Source of the DNA: an uncultured Spirochaetaceae bacterium
GTDB taxonomy: Bacteria; Spirochaetota; Spirochaetia; Sphaerochaetales; Sphaerochaetaceae
Direction: 5' to 3'
Length of the DNA: 59,481 nt
NCBI GenBank assembly: GCA_944389975.1
Contig: CALXOH010000035.1
Location: forward strand, 1 to 59,481
Shown here: positions 8,780 to 17,477 of the stretch, piece after piece
Layout of the letters: the number at the start of each line of letters is the position of its first letter
How positions within the stretch are numbered: the stretch's first letter is position 1
The notes under the pieces: model-generated
The model's input: the letters and a program-made list of their open reading frames with translations, nothing else
Told to the model about the DNA's origin: nothing
The model's database searches: none
Translations under genes and position numbers: made by a program

Positions 8780-9280
8780 TCATGGAAGCTGTATCTGAAG
8801 CAGCTTTCCGAATATCAGATAGAGGGCGATGACCATAAGAATGGAAAATACGAGGCTACGCAACAATATCGGTCCGATGACCTTGAAGTCTGCATCCTTG
8901 AGCGCGATGTCATCTTCCTTGACGCCGAATGAAAAGCAGAGAAGGAATGCAAGTACGAACGTGGATATCTCGAAGCCGACGATCGGGAGAACGAGAGTAT
9001 AGATCACAAGGTACAATGCAACGAGAGCGACCAGAATGGTCATGCTGAACTTGAAACTCTCTTTTTCTCCGCTTCTCTTGAAATCAAAAGAACGGAAAAA
9101 CATTATCGCTGAAACGACAAGAAGCAGGAAAGCAATGAACTTCAGGTAAGTGTCCGCCTCGGAGAGGATGCCTCCCTGCCCGAGCGAACTGCCTCCCTGG
9201 GTCACCTCTCCGAACATCAGGAAGAGGGAGAGGACGATCATTATAAGGGAAAGAACGAAGTCGTTCATTTTGCGTATCAT
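8780..9280 (-). CDS. tctB: tripartite tricarboxylate transporter, small membrane subunit TctB
   Basis: A 166-residue protein with four hydrophobic helices (about residues 8-22, 44-60, 84-110 and 132-160), the usual TctB topology. TctB has little sequence conservation, so the call rests on size, topology and position directly before tctC and tctA. The ATG at 9280 is preceded by AAGGAGG about 9 nt upstream. It is the first gene of the operon, behind the promoter at 9319-9347, and unlike many first genes here it has a conventional leader with a Shine-Dalgarno. Confidence 0.88.
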   Translation of the reverse strand: MIRKMNDFVLSLIMIVLSLFLMFGEVTQGGSSLGQGGILSEADTYLKFIAFLLLVVSAIMFFRSFDFKRSGEKESFKFSMTILVALVALYLVIYTLVLPIVGFEISTFVLAFLLCFSFGVKEDDIALKDADFKVIGPILLRSLVFSILMVIALYLIFGKLLQIQLP

Positions 9281-9318
9281 TTTGAGAAACCTCCTTGAAA
9301 GTGCCCTACGAGAAATGA

Positions 9319-9347
9319 ATTATCACGTGGCGAAATGTATGAAACAA
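9319..9347 (-). promoter_or_regulatory. tct operon promoter
   Basis: On the minus strand TTGTTT (9347-9342) is followed after exactly 17 bases by GATAAT (9324-9319). This leaves a leader of about 30 nt that contains the tctB Shine-Dalgarno. The inverted repeat at 9346-9378 touches the -35 element. Confidence 0.55.
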
Positions 9348-9378
9348 TTGACAGAATCGACCCAAAAAGGTGTCAATT
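9346..9378. promoter_or_regulatory. inverted repeat between tctB and the AraC regulator, candidate operator
   Basis: AATTGACA at 9346-9353 and its exact reverse complement TGTCAATT at 9371-9378 are separated by 17 bp. One arm abuts the tct -35, where activators of the AraC class commonly bind. Binding by the regulator at 9455-11425 is inferred, not shown. Confidence 0.4.
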
Positions 9379-9454
9379 TCGACTTTCAACTCCCCTTTGA
9401 TGGCAAAAACGATTAAAACAAGTGACAATATTTTGGAACCAAGGGGGGAGGCCA

Positions 9455-11425
9455 ATGGAGAAAATGACTGATGTGAAGGCTAAAGATATTTCCATGGAAA
9501 GGGAAAACCATGTTTTCTTCTTCAGACTGCTTTTCCTTCTCGTGGCATTGGTCGCACTGCCATTGATGTTCCTTTCGCTGTACTTCAACCAGAGCGCCGA
9601 GGATTTCTACAAGAACGAGACCATCAGGGAAGGGCAGAAATCATTCCTCCGCTATGCGATCTCCGTCGATGCGAAAATCGGGAACCTGAAAAGTGCAATC
9701 GAATTCTTCTCCGCTTCCGGATGCGGAAACCCGGATCTCATCGAAGCATCCTTTCCCGAAATCCGATCCACATTCCTTGCAGATGGTTCGCTTTTCCCCG
9801 AAAGCCACCTGAAACGGACGATGATATGGGAAGATGACGGGAAGTTATATCTATCCACCCCGTGGGATTCAGAGAGCGTACTTCTATCAGACCTCGACAA
9901 GGAACTGCTATTCCTTCCCTACTCAGATGCAGCTTTCATAGACTTTGCAGTCCTCTCGCTGAGCGACAAATTGCTCTTTCAAAGGAAAAACATGCCTTTT
10001 CTGACTTCAAGACGGTTCCTTTCAAAGCTGTATTTAAGCAACGGATCGTTCGAATACGAGGATGATGACGGAGAAAAATACATGGTGATGAACTATTTCT
10101 CCCCGAACACAGGCTGGATCTACATCGGAGTTTCATCAATCCCGTTCTTCTATTCCTCCTACAGCAACCTTTCAAACATATTCTTCACAATCTCCTCCCT
10201 GATGCTTATTGTCTCCATAATCGTTGCAATCGGTGCTGCCCTGCGGATCTCAACCCCGGTCAGGAAGATTTCGAAGTGGATGAGGAACAAGGAGGAAGGG
10301 ACATTGATGCATGGCATCTACGGGACGATCCAGAAAACACTGGTCGATCAGGATGAAAGGATCAAAAAGCTTCTGCCCCTTGCAAGAAACGAGTTCTTCA
10401 GGGACCTCGTCACCGGAAGAATCCGGGAGGATTCGACATCTTCGTACCAGTACTATTCGACATTCAGAAAGAGTGTTTTCATCCTCATCACACTCTTTCA
10501 CCCTGTGAAGACCAGAGATGAGATCAAAGCCTCATTGATAGCACTCGACAAGATTGAAGAGCGTGCGACCGGATATTTCGATCGAAAAGGATTGGAACAC
10601 GTATTCGTACACCTCGGGGGAAACAAGAGCGCGATAATCATCAACTCTTCACTTGATGAGGATGATTACAAAGAGATCGGGAACTGGAAAGGGGAAGGCA
10701 GAATCGAGATTGCAATCTCATCCCAATATGAGAAACTCGATGAGTTGAAGATCGCTTATCAGGAGAATGAAGAGAAACTCAGGGAGTTGGCTTATCAGAT
10801 GGACGGGAAGGTGAACATCGACGGCAAACTCAGGCACATGCTCATCAATGCAGTGAAAACCGGATCCTCAGAAGATCTTGACGGGATATTCGTCATCTAT
10901 GACGAGATAATGAGAGGAAAACGGAGGGAGGAAGTTCTCGAGATCTCGAACTACCTTTTGGAAGAGAGTCTGAACTGTCTTTTGGGAAGCGGGGTGAAAT
11001 ACGACGGAAGCATCTCGATCGAACCTGATGCGGACATTGCGGACTCATTCAAGGAAAACACCAGGAAGCTTACTTCCCTGATGGCTGAAGAGCACAAGGA
11101 GAACGCGAATTCGATAATCGGGCGCATCACGCTCTACATCGAGGAAAACCTCAGCTTGAACATAGGGCTCCAGGAGGTTGCATCCTACGTCTCACTCTCC
11201 CCTTCCTATACAAGCAGGCTCATCAAGGAGAACCTCAACATGGGCATAGTCGAATACATCAGCACACTCAGGGTGGAAAGGGCGAAGAACCTCTTGAGAT
11301 ACACCGATGCAACGGTTGAGAAGATCGGTTACCAGGTGGGATTCCAGAACGTAAGAAGCTTCATGAGGACGTTCAAGCAATACACTTCACTCACTCCCGG
11401 GCAGTGGAGGAGCAAAGAGGGGTGA
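9455..11425 (+). CDS. membrane-anchored AraC-family transcriptional regulator
   Basis: A 656-residue one-component regulator. A first membrane helix lies at about residues 24-44 and a second near 235-262, enclosing an extracytoplasmic sensor of about 190 residues. A cytoplasmic linker with helical segments follows. The last 100 residues form the double helix-turn-helix of AraC proteins: LQEVASYVSLSPSYTSRLIKE is the first HTH and VEKIGYQVGFQNVRSFMRTFK the second, ending TPGQWR. The ATG at 9455 is used because GGGGGAGG lies just upstream; an in-frame GTG at 9422 has no ribosome site. It is divergent from tctBCA and probably controls it in response to an external ligand. Confidence 0.88.
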   Translation: MEKMTDVKAKDISMERENHVFFFRLLFLLVALVALPLMFLSLYFNQSAEDFYKNETIREGQKSFLRYAISVDAKIGNLKSAIEFFSASGCGNPDLIEASFPEIRSTFLADGSLFPESHLKRTMIWEDDGKLYLSTPWDSESVLLSDLDKELLFLPYSDAAFIDFAVLSLSDKLLFQRKNMPFLTSRRFLSKLYLSNGSFEYEDDDGEKYMVMNYFSPNTGWIYIGVSSIPFFYSSYSNLSNIFFTISSLMLIVSIIVAIGAALRISTPVRKISKWMRNKEEGTLMHGIYGTIQKTLVDQDERIKKLLPLARNEFFRDLVTGRIREDSTSSYQYYSTFRKSVFILITLFHPVKTRDEIKASLIALDKIEERATGYFDRKGLEHVFVHLGGNKSAIIINSSLDEDDYKEIGNWKGEGRIEIAISSQYEKLDELKIAYQENEEKLRELAYQMDGKVNIDGKLRHMLINAVKTGSSEDLDGIFVIYDEIMRGKRREEVLEISNYLLEESLNCLLGSGVKYDGSISIEPDADIADSFKENTRKLTSLMAEEHKENANSIIGRITLYIEENLSLNIGLQEVASYVSLSPSYTSRLIKENLNMGIVEYISTLRVERAKNLLRYTDATVEKIGYQVGFQNVRSFMRTFKQYTSLTPGQWRSKEG

Positions 11426-11451
11426 CTCTTAACAAAACCCGGAGCCGGGAT

Positions 11452-11457
11452 TATATT
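11452..11457 (+). promoter_or_regulatory. -10 hexamer, leaderless configuration
   Basis: TATATT ends 7 nt before the ATG at 11465, with no Shine-Dalgarno between them. Confidence 0.5.
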
Positions 11458-11464
11458 CCAAGAT

Positions 11465-12037
11465 ATGGGTAAGATACGTAGTGCATTTGAAATTGCAATG
11501 GAAAAGGCCGAAAACGTCCAGGTAGACGAAGAGAGGCTCAGGCACAAGGAGGAGATCGACTCGATCAAAATGATCGCGGGATCATACCTTGCATCGGAAG
11601 AGAAGAAAGACGAGATGCTGAAAGCTCTCGAAGGGAAAAAGAAGGAAGATGTGAAGAGTGCCGTCGGAGATACTCTACTCTCATCCCTGACCCTTCCTGG
11701 ATACGAAGTAAAGGATGACAGGTACGAACGCCTCAGCACCCTTGCATCATTGGTACTCGACGAAAAAGGGCTTGAACTCTTCTCCCAGATCATAGGATTC
11801 GTGAAGCAATACCCGCTTCATAAGAAAGATATGATAGAGCGGCTTGAGAAAGAACTTGAGCCGATGCTCGAAGAGAAGGAGAAAGCAATCAGAGCGCAAT
11901 ATGGAAGGAGCGTGAAACTCCATCTGGAGGATGACAAGGAAGCGATGGAGATAGTCTCCAAGCAGCTCGATGCTTTGGACAAGCAATACCAAAGCACGCT
12001 CCAAGGGGCTAAAGAACAGCTCAAGACATTACTTTGA
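11465..12037 (+). CDS. conserved hypothetical, highly helical cytoplasmic protein
   Basis: A 190-residue protein without signal peptide or membrane segment, rich in Glu and Lys. Long amphipathic helices are obvious at about residues 10-60 and 125-190 (EKELEPMLEEKEKAIRAQ and similar), so a coiled-coil or helical-hairpin fold is likely. I cannot assign a function. The ATG at 11465 follows a -10 box by 7 nt with no Shine-Dalgarno. A terminator at 12044-12063 ends the gene. Confidence 0.75.
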   Translation: MGKIRSAFEIAMEKAENVQVDEERLRHKEEIDSIKMIAGSYLASEEKKDEMLKALEGKKKEDVKSAVGDTLLSSLTLPGYEVKDDRYERLSTLASLVLDEKGLELFSQIIGFVKQYPLHKKDMIERLEKELEPMLEEKEKAIRAQYGRSVKLHLEDDKEAMEIVSKQLDALDKQYQSTLQGAKEQLKTLL

Positions 12038-12043
12038 GAATAG

Positions 12044-12063
12044 AAAGCCCCCGCCGGGGCTTT
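12044..12063. terminator. bidirectional intrinsic terminator
   Basis: AAAGCCCC and GGGGCTTT form an 8-bp stem around the 4-nt loop CGCC. It lies between two convergent genes (ends at 12037 and 12067), and the A/T-flanked stem can serve both strands. Confidence 0.8.
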
Positions 12064-12066
12064 CAT

Positions 12067-13350
12067 TCACATCCAGTATTTCTCCATCCTCTCTTTAAGG
12101 CTTTCCCTGTATTCGTCGAAGTCTTTTATCTCTTTCGTATTGACTCCGTCCTCGATTGCGGCTTTCGCAACAGCAACCGCTTCGTATTCGATGACGCGCG
12201 GATCGAACGGCTTTGGAACGATGTATTTCCGTCCGAACGAGAATTTCTCCCCGCCGTATGCCTTTGATACGATCTCCGGGACATCCTCCTTCGCCAGATC
12301 TGCAAGGGCTTTCGCAGCAGCCATCTTCATGTTCTCCGTTATTTCCCTCGCTCCGGTGTCAAGCGCACCTCGGAAGATGAACGGGAATCCGAGTACGTTG
12401 TTTATCTGGTTCGGATAGTCGCTTCTTCCTGTGGCCATTATCACATCGCTCCTGGTCGCCATCGCTTCTTCGTATGTGATCTCCGGATCCGGATTCGCCA
12501 TCGCAAATACGATCGGATCGGACGCCATCGATGAAAGCATTCCGGGTGTCATCACCCCGGGCTTTGAAAGCCCCATGAATACATCCGCACCCTTGAGTGC
12601 ATCCGAAAGCGTACGCTTATCCGTCCTGACTGCAAATTCCTTCTTCTCTTTGCTCAAACCTTCGCGCCCTTCATAGATCACCCCTTTGCTGTCAAGAAGG
12701 ATCATGTTCTCCTTTCTTACCCCTGCACGTACGAACATGCGGGATGTGGAAATGCCCGCAGCCCCTGCGCCGCTTACCACCACGCGTAGATCTTCAAGTT
12801 TCTTTCCAACTATCTCTGCCGCGTTCATCAATCCTGCGGTAGCTATTATCGCAGTGCCGTGCTGGTCATCGTGGAATACCGGGATATCCGTCTCCCTCTT
12901 GAGTTTCTCTTCGATGTAGAAACACTCGGGTCCCTTTATATCCTCCAGGTTTATTCCGCCGAACGTCGGGCTGATCGCCTTTACTATCCCTATAAGCTTG
13001 TCAGGATCCTTCTCATCGATCTCTATGTCAAAGACATCGATGTCTGCAAACCTCTTGAAGAGAACCCCCTTTCCTTCCATCACGGGCTTGCTTGCCAAAG
13101 CTCCCCTGTCACCCAGCCCGAGGATTGCAGTGCCGTTTGAAATTACTGCAACGAGGTTTCCCTTGTTCGTATAGCGATATGCATTCGAACGGTCCTTCTC
13201 TATCTCGAGAACGGGCTTCGCGACCCCCGGGGTGTATGCAAGTGCAAGATCATCAGCGCTTTTGCATGGCTTTGACGGAATGACTTCAAGCTTTCCCGGC
13301 TTTCCGTCAAGCGTGTGGTATTCAAGTGCTTTTGCTGTAAGTTCGTCCAT
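12067..13350 (-). CDS. malic enzyme, NAD(P)-dependent
   Basis: Oxidative decarboxylation of malate to pyruvate and CO2. The 427-residue product has the short bacterial form without a phosphotransacetylase tail. The N-terminal malic domain carries [12 protein letters not shown] near residue 30 and [23 protein letters not shown] near 73. The acidic metal site is in [10 protein letters not shown] near 144, and the NAD-binding Rossmann motif is [12 protein letters not shown] near 178. The ATG at 13350 has CAGGAG 6 nt upstream, so long upstream open sequence is discarded. Whether NAD or NADP is preferred cannot be told. It joins OadGAB and PckG at the C4/C3 node. Confidence 0.93.
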   Translation of the reverse strand: MDELTAKALEYHTLDGKPGKLEVIPSKPCKSADDLALAYTPGVAKPVLEIEKDRSNAYRYTNKGNLVAVISNGTAILGLGDRGALASKPVMEGKGVLFKRFADIDVFDIEIDEKDPDKLIGIVKAISPTFGGINLEDIKGPECFYIEEKLKRETDIPVFHDDQHGTAIIATAGLMNAAEIVGKKLEDLRVVVSGAGAAGISTSRMFVRAGVRKENMILLDSKGVIYEGREGLSKEKKEFAVRTDKRTLSDALKGADVFMGLSKPGVMTPGMLSSMASDPIVFAMANPDPEITYEEAMATRSDVIMATGRSDYPNQINNVLGFPFIFRGALDTGAREITENMKMAAAKALADLAKEDVPEIVSKAYGGEKFSFGRKYIVPKPFDPRVIEYEAVAVAKAAIEDGVNTKEIKDFDEYRESLKERMEKYWM

Positions 13351-13397
13351 CTGAATCTCCTGATGAAAATCATACAGCAAAAAGGTAGCATTATCAT

Positions 13398-13856
13398 ATG
13401 ATCTCGTTGGTTTTGTACGAAAAGAGTTTTCTCGACCGTTTGCTTGACATCTTCTACTCATCCGTACACGGAAGCGCAAGGAACGATTACTCAAAGCCCC
13501 AGCTCGATGCATGGGCCCCGGAGGATCCTGATCGGCATGTGTGGGAAGAAAAGCTTTCGAAAGAGCTTGTAGTCGTCGGAGTGGATGAAAACGGGGAGAT
13601 CGCAGGATTCGGAAGCCTGGACGAAGGGAAAGGATACGTCGACTTGCTGTTTGTCGATCCGGAGTTCCAGAAGATTGGAATAGGATCGATGATCCTTTCC
13701 CACCTCGAAAGCAAAGCTTCAAGGGGAACCTACGCCTTCTCATCGAAGAATGCACTTCCCTTCTTTCTGAAAGCAGGTTACGTGGTAGTCAGGGAAAACC
13801 ACGTCGTACGGAACGGGTTGACGATCACAAACTACCTTGTCGAGAAGAATCAGTGA
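13398..13856 (+). CDS. GNAT-family N-acetyltransferase
   Basis: A 152-residue GNAT protein. The acetyl-CoA motif A is clear at about residues 78-103: [20 protein letters not shown], with the Q-x-x-G-x-G pyrophosphate loop, and the C-terminal [11 protein letters not shown] segment is the usual motif B. The substrate is unknown. The start at 13398 is divergent from malic enzyme; TAGCAT lies 6 nt upstream and no Shine-Dalgarno is seen, though the -10 choice is ambiguous here. Its last 7 nt overlap the convergent transformylase gene. Confidence 0.85.
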   Translation: MISLVLYEKSFLDRLLDIFYSSVHGSARNDYSKPQLDAWAPEDPDRHVWEEKLSKELVVVGVDENGEIAGFGSLDEGKGYVDLLFVDPEFQKIGIGSMILSHLESKASRGTYAFSSKNALPFFLKAGYVVVRENHVVRNGLTITNYLVEKNQ

Positions 13857-15019
13857 TGGAAAAGGCGATGGGAAGTGAAACACATCACGATCCCGAGTTC
13901 ATCCGCTTTTCCGATGACGCTCTCATCCCTCATGCTCCCACCGGGCTCTGCAATGTAGCGTACTCCCGATCTATATGCCCTCGAGATGTTGTCTTCGAAC
14001 GGGAAGAACGCATCGGAAGAGAGGCTCGTGGAAGAAAATGAAGCAAGATATTCGATCTTATCGTCTCTCCCGAACGGCTCCGGCTGCGATGTGAAATACC
14101 TATCCCATTCTGAAAGCACATCCACTTCGGGGCAATCTGAAAGGTATTGCTCGATGACGTTATCCTTGTCGTTTCTTGAAAGCTCTTTCTTGAAAGGAAG
14201 AGAAAGCACCTTTTCTGAATGCCTCAGGTGCCACAAGTCGGCCTTGCTTCCCGCAAGTCTCGTGCAATGTATCCTTGACTGCTGTCCTGCGCCAACTCCT
14301 ATTGTCTGCCCCCTCTCTGCGTAGCACACGGAGTTCGATTGGGTATATTTGAGCGCAACAAGGGATACGATAAGATCAAGTCGTGCGCTCTCTGGGAGAT
14401 TCTTGTTCTTCGTAACGAGATTCTCAAAGTCGCTTTCCGAAGGGACGTATGAGTTTCTCTCTTGGTGGAAAGTCACGCCGAAAAGGCTTCTCTCCTCATC
14501 CACCTCAGGTTCATAATCCCCATCGATTGCTATTACGGTGTACGCGCCTTTCTTCTTTTTCCCAAGGATCTCAAGCGCTTTTTCATCGTAACCCGGCGCT
14601 ATTATCCCATCCGACACTTCTTTTGAGATAATACGTGCAGTACTCTCATCGCACTTGTCCGATAGTGCGATGAAATCTCCGAACGAACTCATTCTGTCAG
14701 CACCGCGCGCCCTTACGAACGCAGAAGCAAGCTCGGAGAGCTCCCCGGGAGCGAAATACATCCTCCTTTCAACATCATCAAGAGGCAACCCCACTGCAGC
14801 ACCTGCAGGTGAGACGTGCTTGAATGATGTTGCCGCCGCCATTCCCGTAGCTTTCTTCAAATCCTTTACCAGCTGCCATCCGGAAAGCGCATCAAGAAGG
14901 TTTATATACCCGGCTTTTCCGTTCAGGACTTCAAATGGAAGTCCGCCTTTTCTAAAGACAAATGCATCCTTCTGATCGGGATTCACACCGTACTTCAGTT
15001 CAAGCTTTTCCATCGCCAT
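13850..15019 (-). CDS. stand-alone AICAR transformylase (PurH C-terminal domain type)
   Basis: Catalyses formyl transfer from 10-formyl-THF to AICAR, making FAICAR. At 389 residues it holds the transformylase part of PurH but lacks the N-terminal MGS-fold IMP cyclohydrolase domain altogether: the protein starts at LKYGVNPDQ. Recognisable motifs include the TSFKHVSPAGAA segment near residue 63 with the catalytic Lys-His pair, LKYTQSNSVCYAERGQTIGVGAGQQSR near 225 and SSDAFFPFEDNI near 335. Its start overlaps the cyclohydrolase gene upstream by 20 nt, so the two are co-translated. Either ATG at 15019 or 15013 could be used. Confidence 0.9.
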   Translation of the reverse strand: MAMEKLELKYGVNPDQKDAFVFRKGGLPFEVLNGKAGYINLLDALSGWQLVKDLKKATGMAAATSFKHVSPAGAAVGLPLDDVERRMYFAPGELSELASAFVRARGADRMSSFGDFIALSDKCDESTARIISKEVSDGIIAPGYDEKALEILGKKKKGAYTVIAIDGDYEPEVDEERSLFGVTFHQERNSYVPSESDFENLVTKNKNLPESARLDLIVSLVALKYTQSNSVCYAERGQTIGVGAGQQSRIHCTRLAGSKADLWHLRHSEKVLSLPFKKELSRNDKDNVIEQYLSDCPEVDVLSEWDRYFTSQPEPFGRDDKIEYLASFSSTSLSSDAFFPFEDNISRAYRSGVRYIAEPGGSMRDESVIGKADELGIVMCFTSHRLFHH

Positions 15020-15677
15020 CCCCCATCCGCACGTTCTTCACCCTCCACTCATCACCTACCATGATGAACGCACCCACCCTGTAGTCCGGGTTGATCGCAT
15101 TCCACGCACTCTCGAGCACATCATCCCCGTCATCCAGCGTGATTCGCTGAGGCATCGTCCGGTACGCTTTCGGTTCATCTGCCGATCCGTCGTACGTATG
15201 AAGGACATGCCCTATCCCGTTTTCCAGCGGGTAACGGTATATAAGGCGGTCCACACCATCCCCGTCCTTCCTGATCGAGAAAAGCGACAAGCCATCACTT
15301 CCGAGCACCCCGCCTATCCGGGGAGTGTATATTGGGCCATCCTCTTCGTACGTTCGCTCTGCAACTGCATCCGACAGGCTGCGCCCCTCTCTTATCGCAT
15401 TGTAGACTGTATCCGTATGATCTCCGTTTGCGATCACAGTCATCCCGCTGACGGTCTTCATCGCATCATACGACAGGATGGAAACGTTCTTATCGTCATC
15501 CGACAACATCACAGTGGAAAGTACTCCATCGGAATAGACGAGCATACGGTTCCTGCTTCTCTCGCTTCTTGCTGTGACTGCATAGAAAAGCACGTTCATC
15601 CCGTCTTTGTTCCTACCTATCATCACTATCCTTCCCGGATACTTTACTCCACTCAAATATTCTCCGATCCCAGGCAT
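15000..15677 (-). CDS. PurO-like IMP cyclohydrolase
   Basis: Expected to close FAICAR to IMP, the last step of purine synthesis. The 225-residue protein matches the archaeal-type cyclohydrolase family rather than the PurH domain: YPGRIVMIGR near residue 13, the YAVTARSERSRNR segment near 33, and ANGDHTDTVY near 82. The ATG at 15677 has AGGAGA 8 nt upstream. It directly precedes and overlaps the transformylase gene, and together they replace the fused PurH. Family assignment is by motif memory, not by search. Confidence 0.85.
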   Translation of the reverse strand: MPGIGEYLSGVKYPGRIVMIGRNKDGMNVLFYAVTARSERSRNRMLVYSDGVLSTVMLSDDDKNVSILSYDAMKTVSGMTVIANGDHTDTVYNAIREGRSLSDAVAERTYEEDGPIYTPRIGGVLGSDGLSLFSIRKDGDGVDRLIYRYPLENGIGHVLHTYDGSADEPKAYRTMPQRITLDDGDDVLESAWNAINPDYRVGAFIMVGDEWRVKNVRMGDGDGKA

Positions 15678-15762
15678 AATACGCTCTCCTATATATGACT
15701 AATGGATTTCGTTCCTCCAAGTTTCAAATTATTGATCCAATCTTATACTAAAACCGTGATTG

Positions 15763-16000
15763 CTACATCAACTCATCGGAGTATCGGGCACCATGACGCC
15801 TGAGGAATTCAACACCCCAAGCCCAATGATCCCCAGACTCGTTCCCATTGAACTGATCGTGCCACCCTGCATCATCGATTTCATCAAGTATGGTACTGTC
15901 ATCGATAAGCAAATTGACATCAATGCCTTTCTTGACAAGATAAGAAAGGAGCCAGGTACTGAAGCAATTGCATATCTGACCTTTTTAAGTCGCCAAACAT
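15763..16000 (-). pseudogene. remnant of an ankyrin-repeat-like protein
   Basis: On the minus strand a clean frame ends at 15763 with a typical ankyrin-type C-terminus: LVKKGIDVNLL, then STILDEIDDAGWHD, and finally FLRRHGARYSDEL. The upstream part (from ATG at 16000, MFGDLKRSDMQLLQYL) is in a different frame; one shift near 15955 joins QLLQYL to LSYLVKKG. An in-frame stop precedes the ATG. The stretch is therefore read as a decayed fragment lying in an otherwise geneless interval. Confidence 0.5.
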
Positions 16001-16162
16001 TCATCAAACAACGATCAAGCAAATTATTTCTTCAGATACAACAAAATATGTGAAAAATAACCTCAATCCAAAGATTCCAATCAAGCAAATTCACGACGAA
16101 AGCATAGTGAAAGAATGCCTCTTCCGGCCAAACCTGACGGATACAGTTCCTTAGTTCAGAGC

Positions 16163-16348
16163 TTAGGAAAACCCTTCTTGTGTCAGAGCACTGCAATAGT
16201 ATAGTTCATCATGGCAAAGATCTTGTCCATTCTTCCACTCTACTGAGTATCCATTAATCATTACTGCGCGAAAGTAAGAATGATCAAATTTTCTCAATGT
16301 AAAACCCCATCCCGGCTCGTGGAATGGGGTTCTGTCAGAATTTTCGTT
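16163..16348 (-). pseudogene. DUF2442-like remnant
   Basis: A 62-codon minus-strand frame runs from the edge of the tRNA gene to a TAA at 16163. It contains FHEPGWGFTLRKF followed by AVMINGYSVEWKNGQDLCHD and ELYY; the W-x-N-G-x-D-L-x-x-x-x-L-Y pattern is that of DUF2442 proteins. There is no ATG in a sensible place (a TTG at about 16297 is possible), so I treat it as a fragment. A 7-bp inverted repeat at 16303-16331 lies inside it. Confidence 0.45.
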
Positions 16349-16351
16349 TAA

Positions 16352-16425
16352 AGGTGCGAATCGGATTCGAACCGATGAAAGACGGTTTTGCAGACCGTTC
16401 CCTTAGGCCACTTGGGTATCGCACC
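16352..16425 (-). tRNA. tRNA-Cys (GCA)
   Basis: The minus strand folds as a 74-nt cloverleaf. The acceptor arms are GGTGCGA and TCGCACC with discriminator U, as expected for tRNA-Cys. The anticodon loop CTGCAAA gives anticodon GCA (complement of 16389-16391). The T arm contains GGTTCGAATCC. The CCA end is not encoded. Confidence 0.95.
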
Positions 16426-16559
16426 ATACATCAATGTGCTTTATGACTTTAGCAGAAGATTTTATTTCAATCAAGTCAATTGTGGCACATTCGCTCATCC
16501 CCGGATGTACGCTTATCGAAGACAGCATGATTTAGCGCATCACTTTCCGAAAATAAGTG

Positions 16560-16568
16560 TATCATTAT
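16560..16568 (+). promoter_or_regulatory. -10 region of the 16575 gene, leaderless or nearly so
   Basis: Overlapping TATCAT (16560-16565) and CATTAT (16563-16568) lie 9 and 6 nt before the ATG at 16575. No Shine-Dalgarno is present. Confidence 0.4.
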
Positions 16569-16574
16569 CCATAT

Positions 16575-16880
16575 ATGAGTGATATCGAGAAAATCTATAC
16601 GTTTCTTTCAAATGCCGACTTGGTCAAAGTCGATGGAAAGGAAGTGGACCTTGCAGGCATGGAATTTGTAGCAAACAGGATATGTTTCCCCTCCTCTGTC
16701 GTAAATGAAGGAGAGGTAAAGACTATCAATGCAGTGATGGAGAACGGAGAGAGCCTGACGATAAAAGGAACGATCGAAAGCGTCTCACGTAAATCGATGC
16801 TTGAGAAGCTCGGGGAAGGATATACGACGCTGACGCATTTTGATGCGGCGTTCTCATCCGGTGCGGTCATGGAGTTCTGA
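16575..16880 (+). CDS. small conserved hypothetical protein
   Basis: A 101-residue soluble protein with no signal peptide. It starts MSDIEKIYTFLSNADLVKVDG and alternates short helices and strands; the middle (NAVMENGESLTIKGTIESVSRKSMLEKLG) looks like a small alpha/beta fold. I do not recognise it. The ATG at 16575 is preferred over an in-frame GTG at 16557 because the -10 region lies between them. Its stop overlaps the start of the barrel gene by one base, so the two are probably one operon. Confidence 0.65.
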   Translation: MSDIEKIYTFLSNADLVKVDGKEVDLAGMEFVANRICFPSSVVNEGEVKTINAVMENGESLTIKGTIESVSRKSMLEKLGEGYTTLTHFDAAFSSGAVMEF

Positions 16881-17476
16881 TGGCCAAAAAGTTCATAGCA
16901 ATACTGGTAATCATTTTTGCCTTGGCTACGACGCTCAGCGCAAGGAACCTCCTATCTGTCGGCATGAACGGAACGTACGACAGCACCAGTTCGTCTTTCG
17001 GCATCGGGCCGTACCTGGAGTACAACGTGCTTGCAAAGCTGGACGTACTCGACGTCGGGATCGGATCCAGGATCGACATAACGTTCTCCCTTCCCGCAAG
17101 GTACTGGACGGTACACGCACTCATCGGGCCTTCGCTACGGATCGAGATAGGAGACATGTGGGATTTCTCAACGCTTTTAGGCATGACATGCGCCCTCTTC
17201 TCCCCCGTGGATTCCAACGAAAGGGGTGTCGTCAGTATCGGAGGCGGTCTTGCCGCGGGTTTTGACATCTATTTTACCCAGGCAAGGAACATGGGGCTTT
17301 ACATCGGAGGTTTCTTCTCCCTTGGAGTCGAGCCTTCCACTATGCGCTTCCCGATAATCTATACGGGAGGAAGCATCGGATTTGCATTCAAGTTCGATAC
17401 TCCGTCGCGAGGTCGGGGTGGTTATCATGACAGGGGGCGCTACAGCGACTGGGATACCTACGGGAGGTGGTATTGA
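16880..17476 (+). CDS. outer-membrane beta-barrel-like protein
   Basis: 198 residues with a type I signal peptide (MAKKFIAILVIIFALATTLSA). The mature part is a series of amphipathic strands separated by short turns (GIGPYLEYNV, DVGIGSRIDITFSL, IGPSLRIEIG, LAAGFDIYF, MGLYIGGFFSLGVE, TGGSIGFAFKF), typical of an eight-strand outer-membrane barrel. A short Arg/Gly/Tyr-rich tail follows the last strand. The start overlaps the previous stop by one base, and the LDH2-type gene begins one base after its stop. Confidence 0.7.
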   Translation: MAKKFIAILVIIFALATTLSARNLLSVGMNGTYDSTSSSFGIGPYLEYNVLAKLDVLDVGIGSRIDITFSLPARYWTVHALIGPSLRIEIGDMWDFSTLLGMTCALFSPVDSNERGVVSIGGGLAAGFDIYFTQARNMGLYIGGFFSLGVEPSTMRFPIIYTGGSIGFAFKFDTPSRGRGGYHDRGRYSDWDTYGRWY

Positions 17477-17477
17477 T

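Noticed and set aside
12067-13755. Longer malic enzyme reading frame extending upstream to 13755
   Set aside because: The extension is antisense to the GNAT gene; the ATG at 13350 has the ribosome site and the family N-terminus.
15760-16053. Plus-strand open frame of about 97 codons
   Set aside because: It is the antisense of the ankyrin-like remnant, which has the recognisable protein pattern.
16303-16331. Hairpin downstream of tRNA-Cys that could be its terminator (ACCCCAT/ATGGGGT)
   Set aside because: The 13-nt loop and lack of a proper T tract make it weak, and the same bases read cleanly as part of the DUF2442-like remnant.
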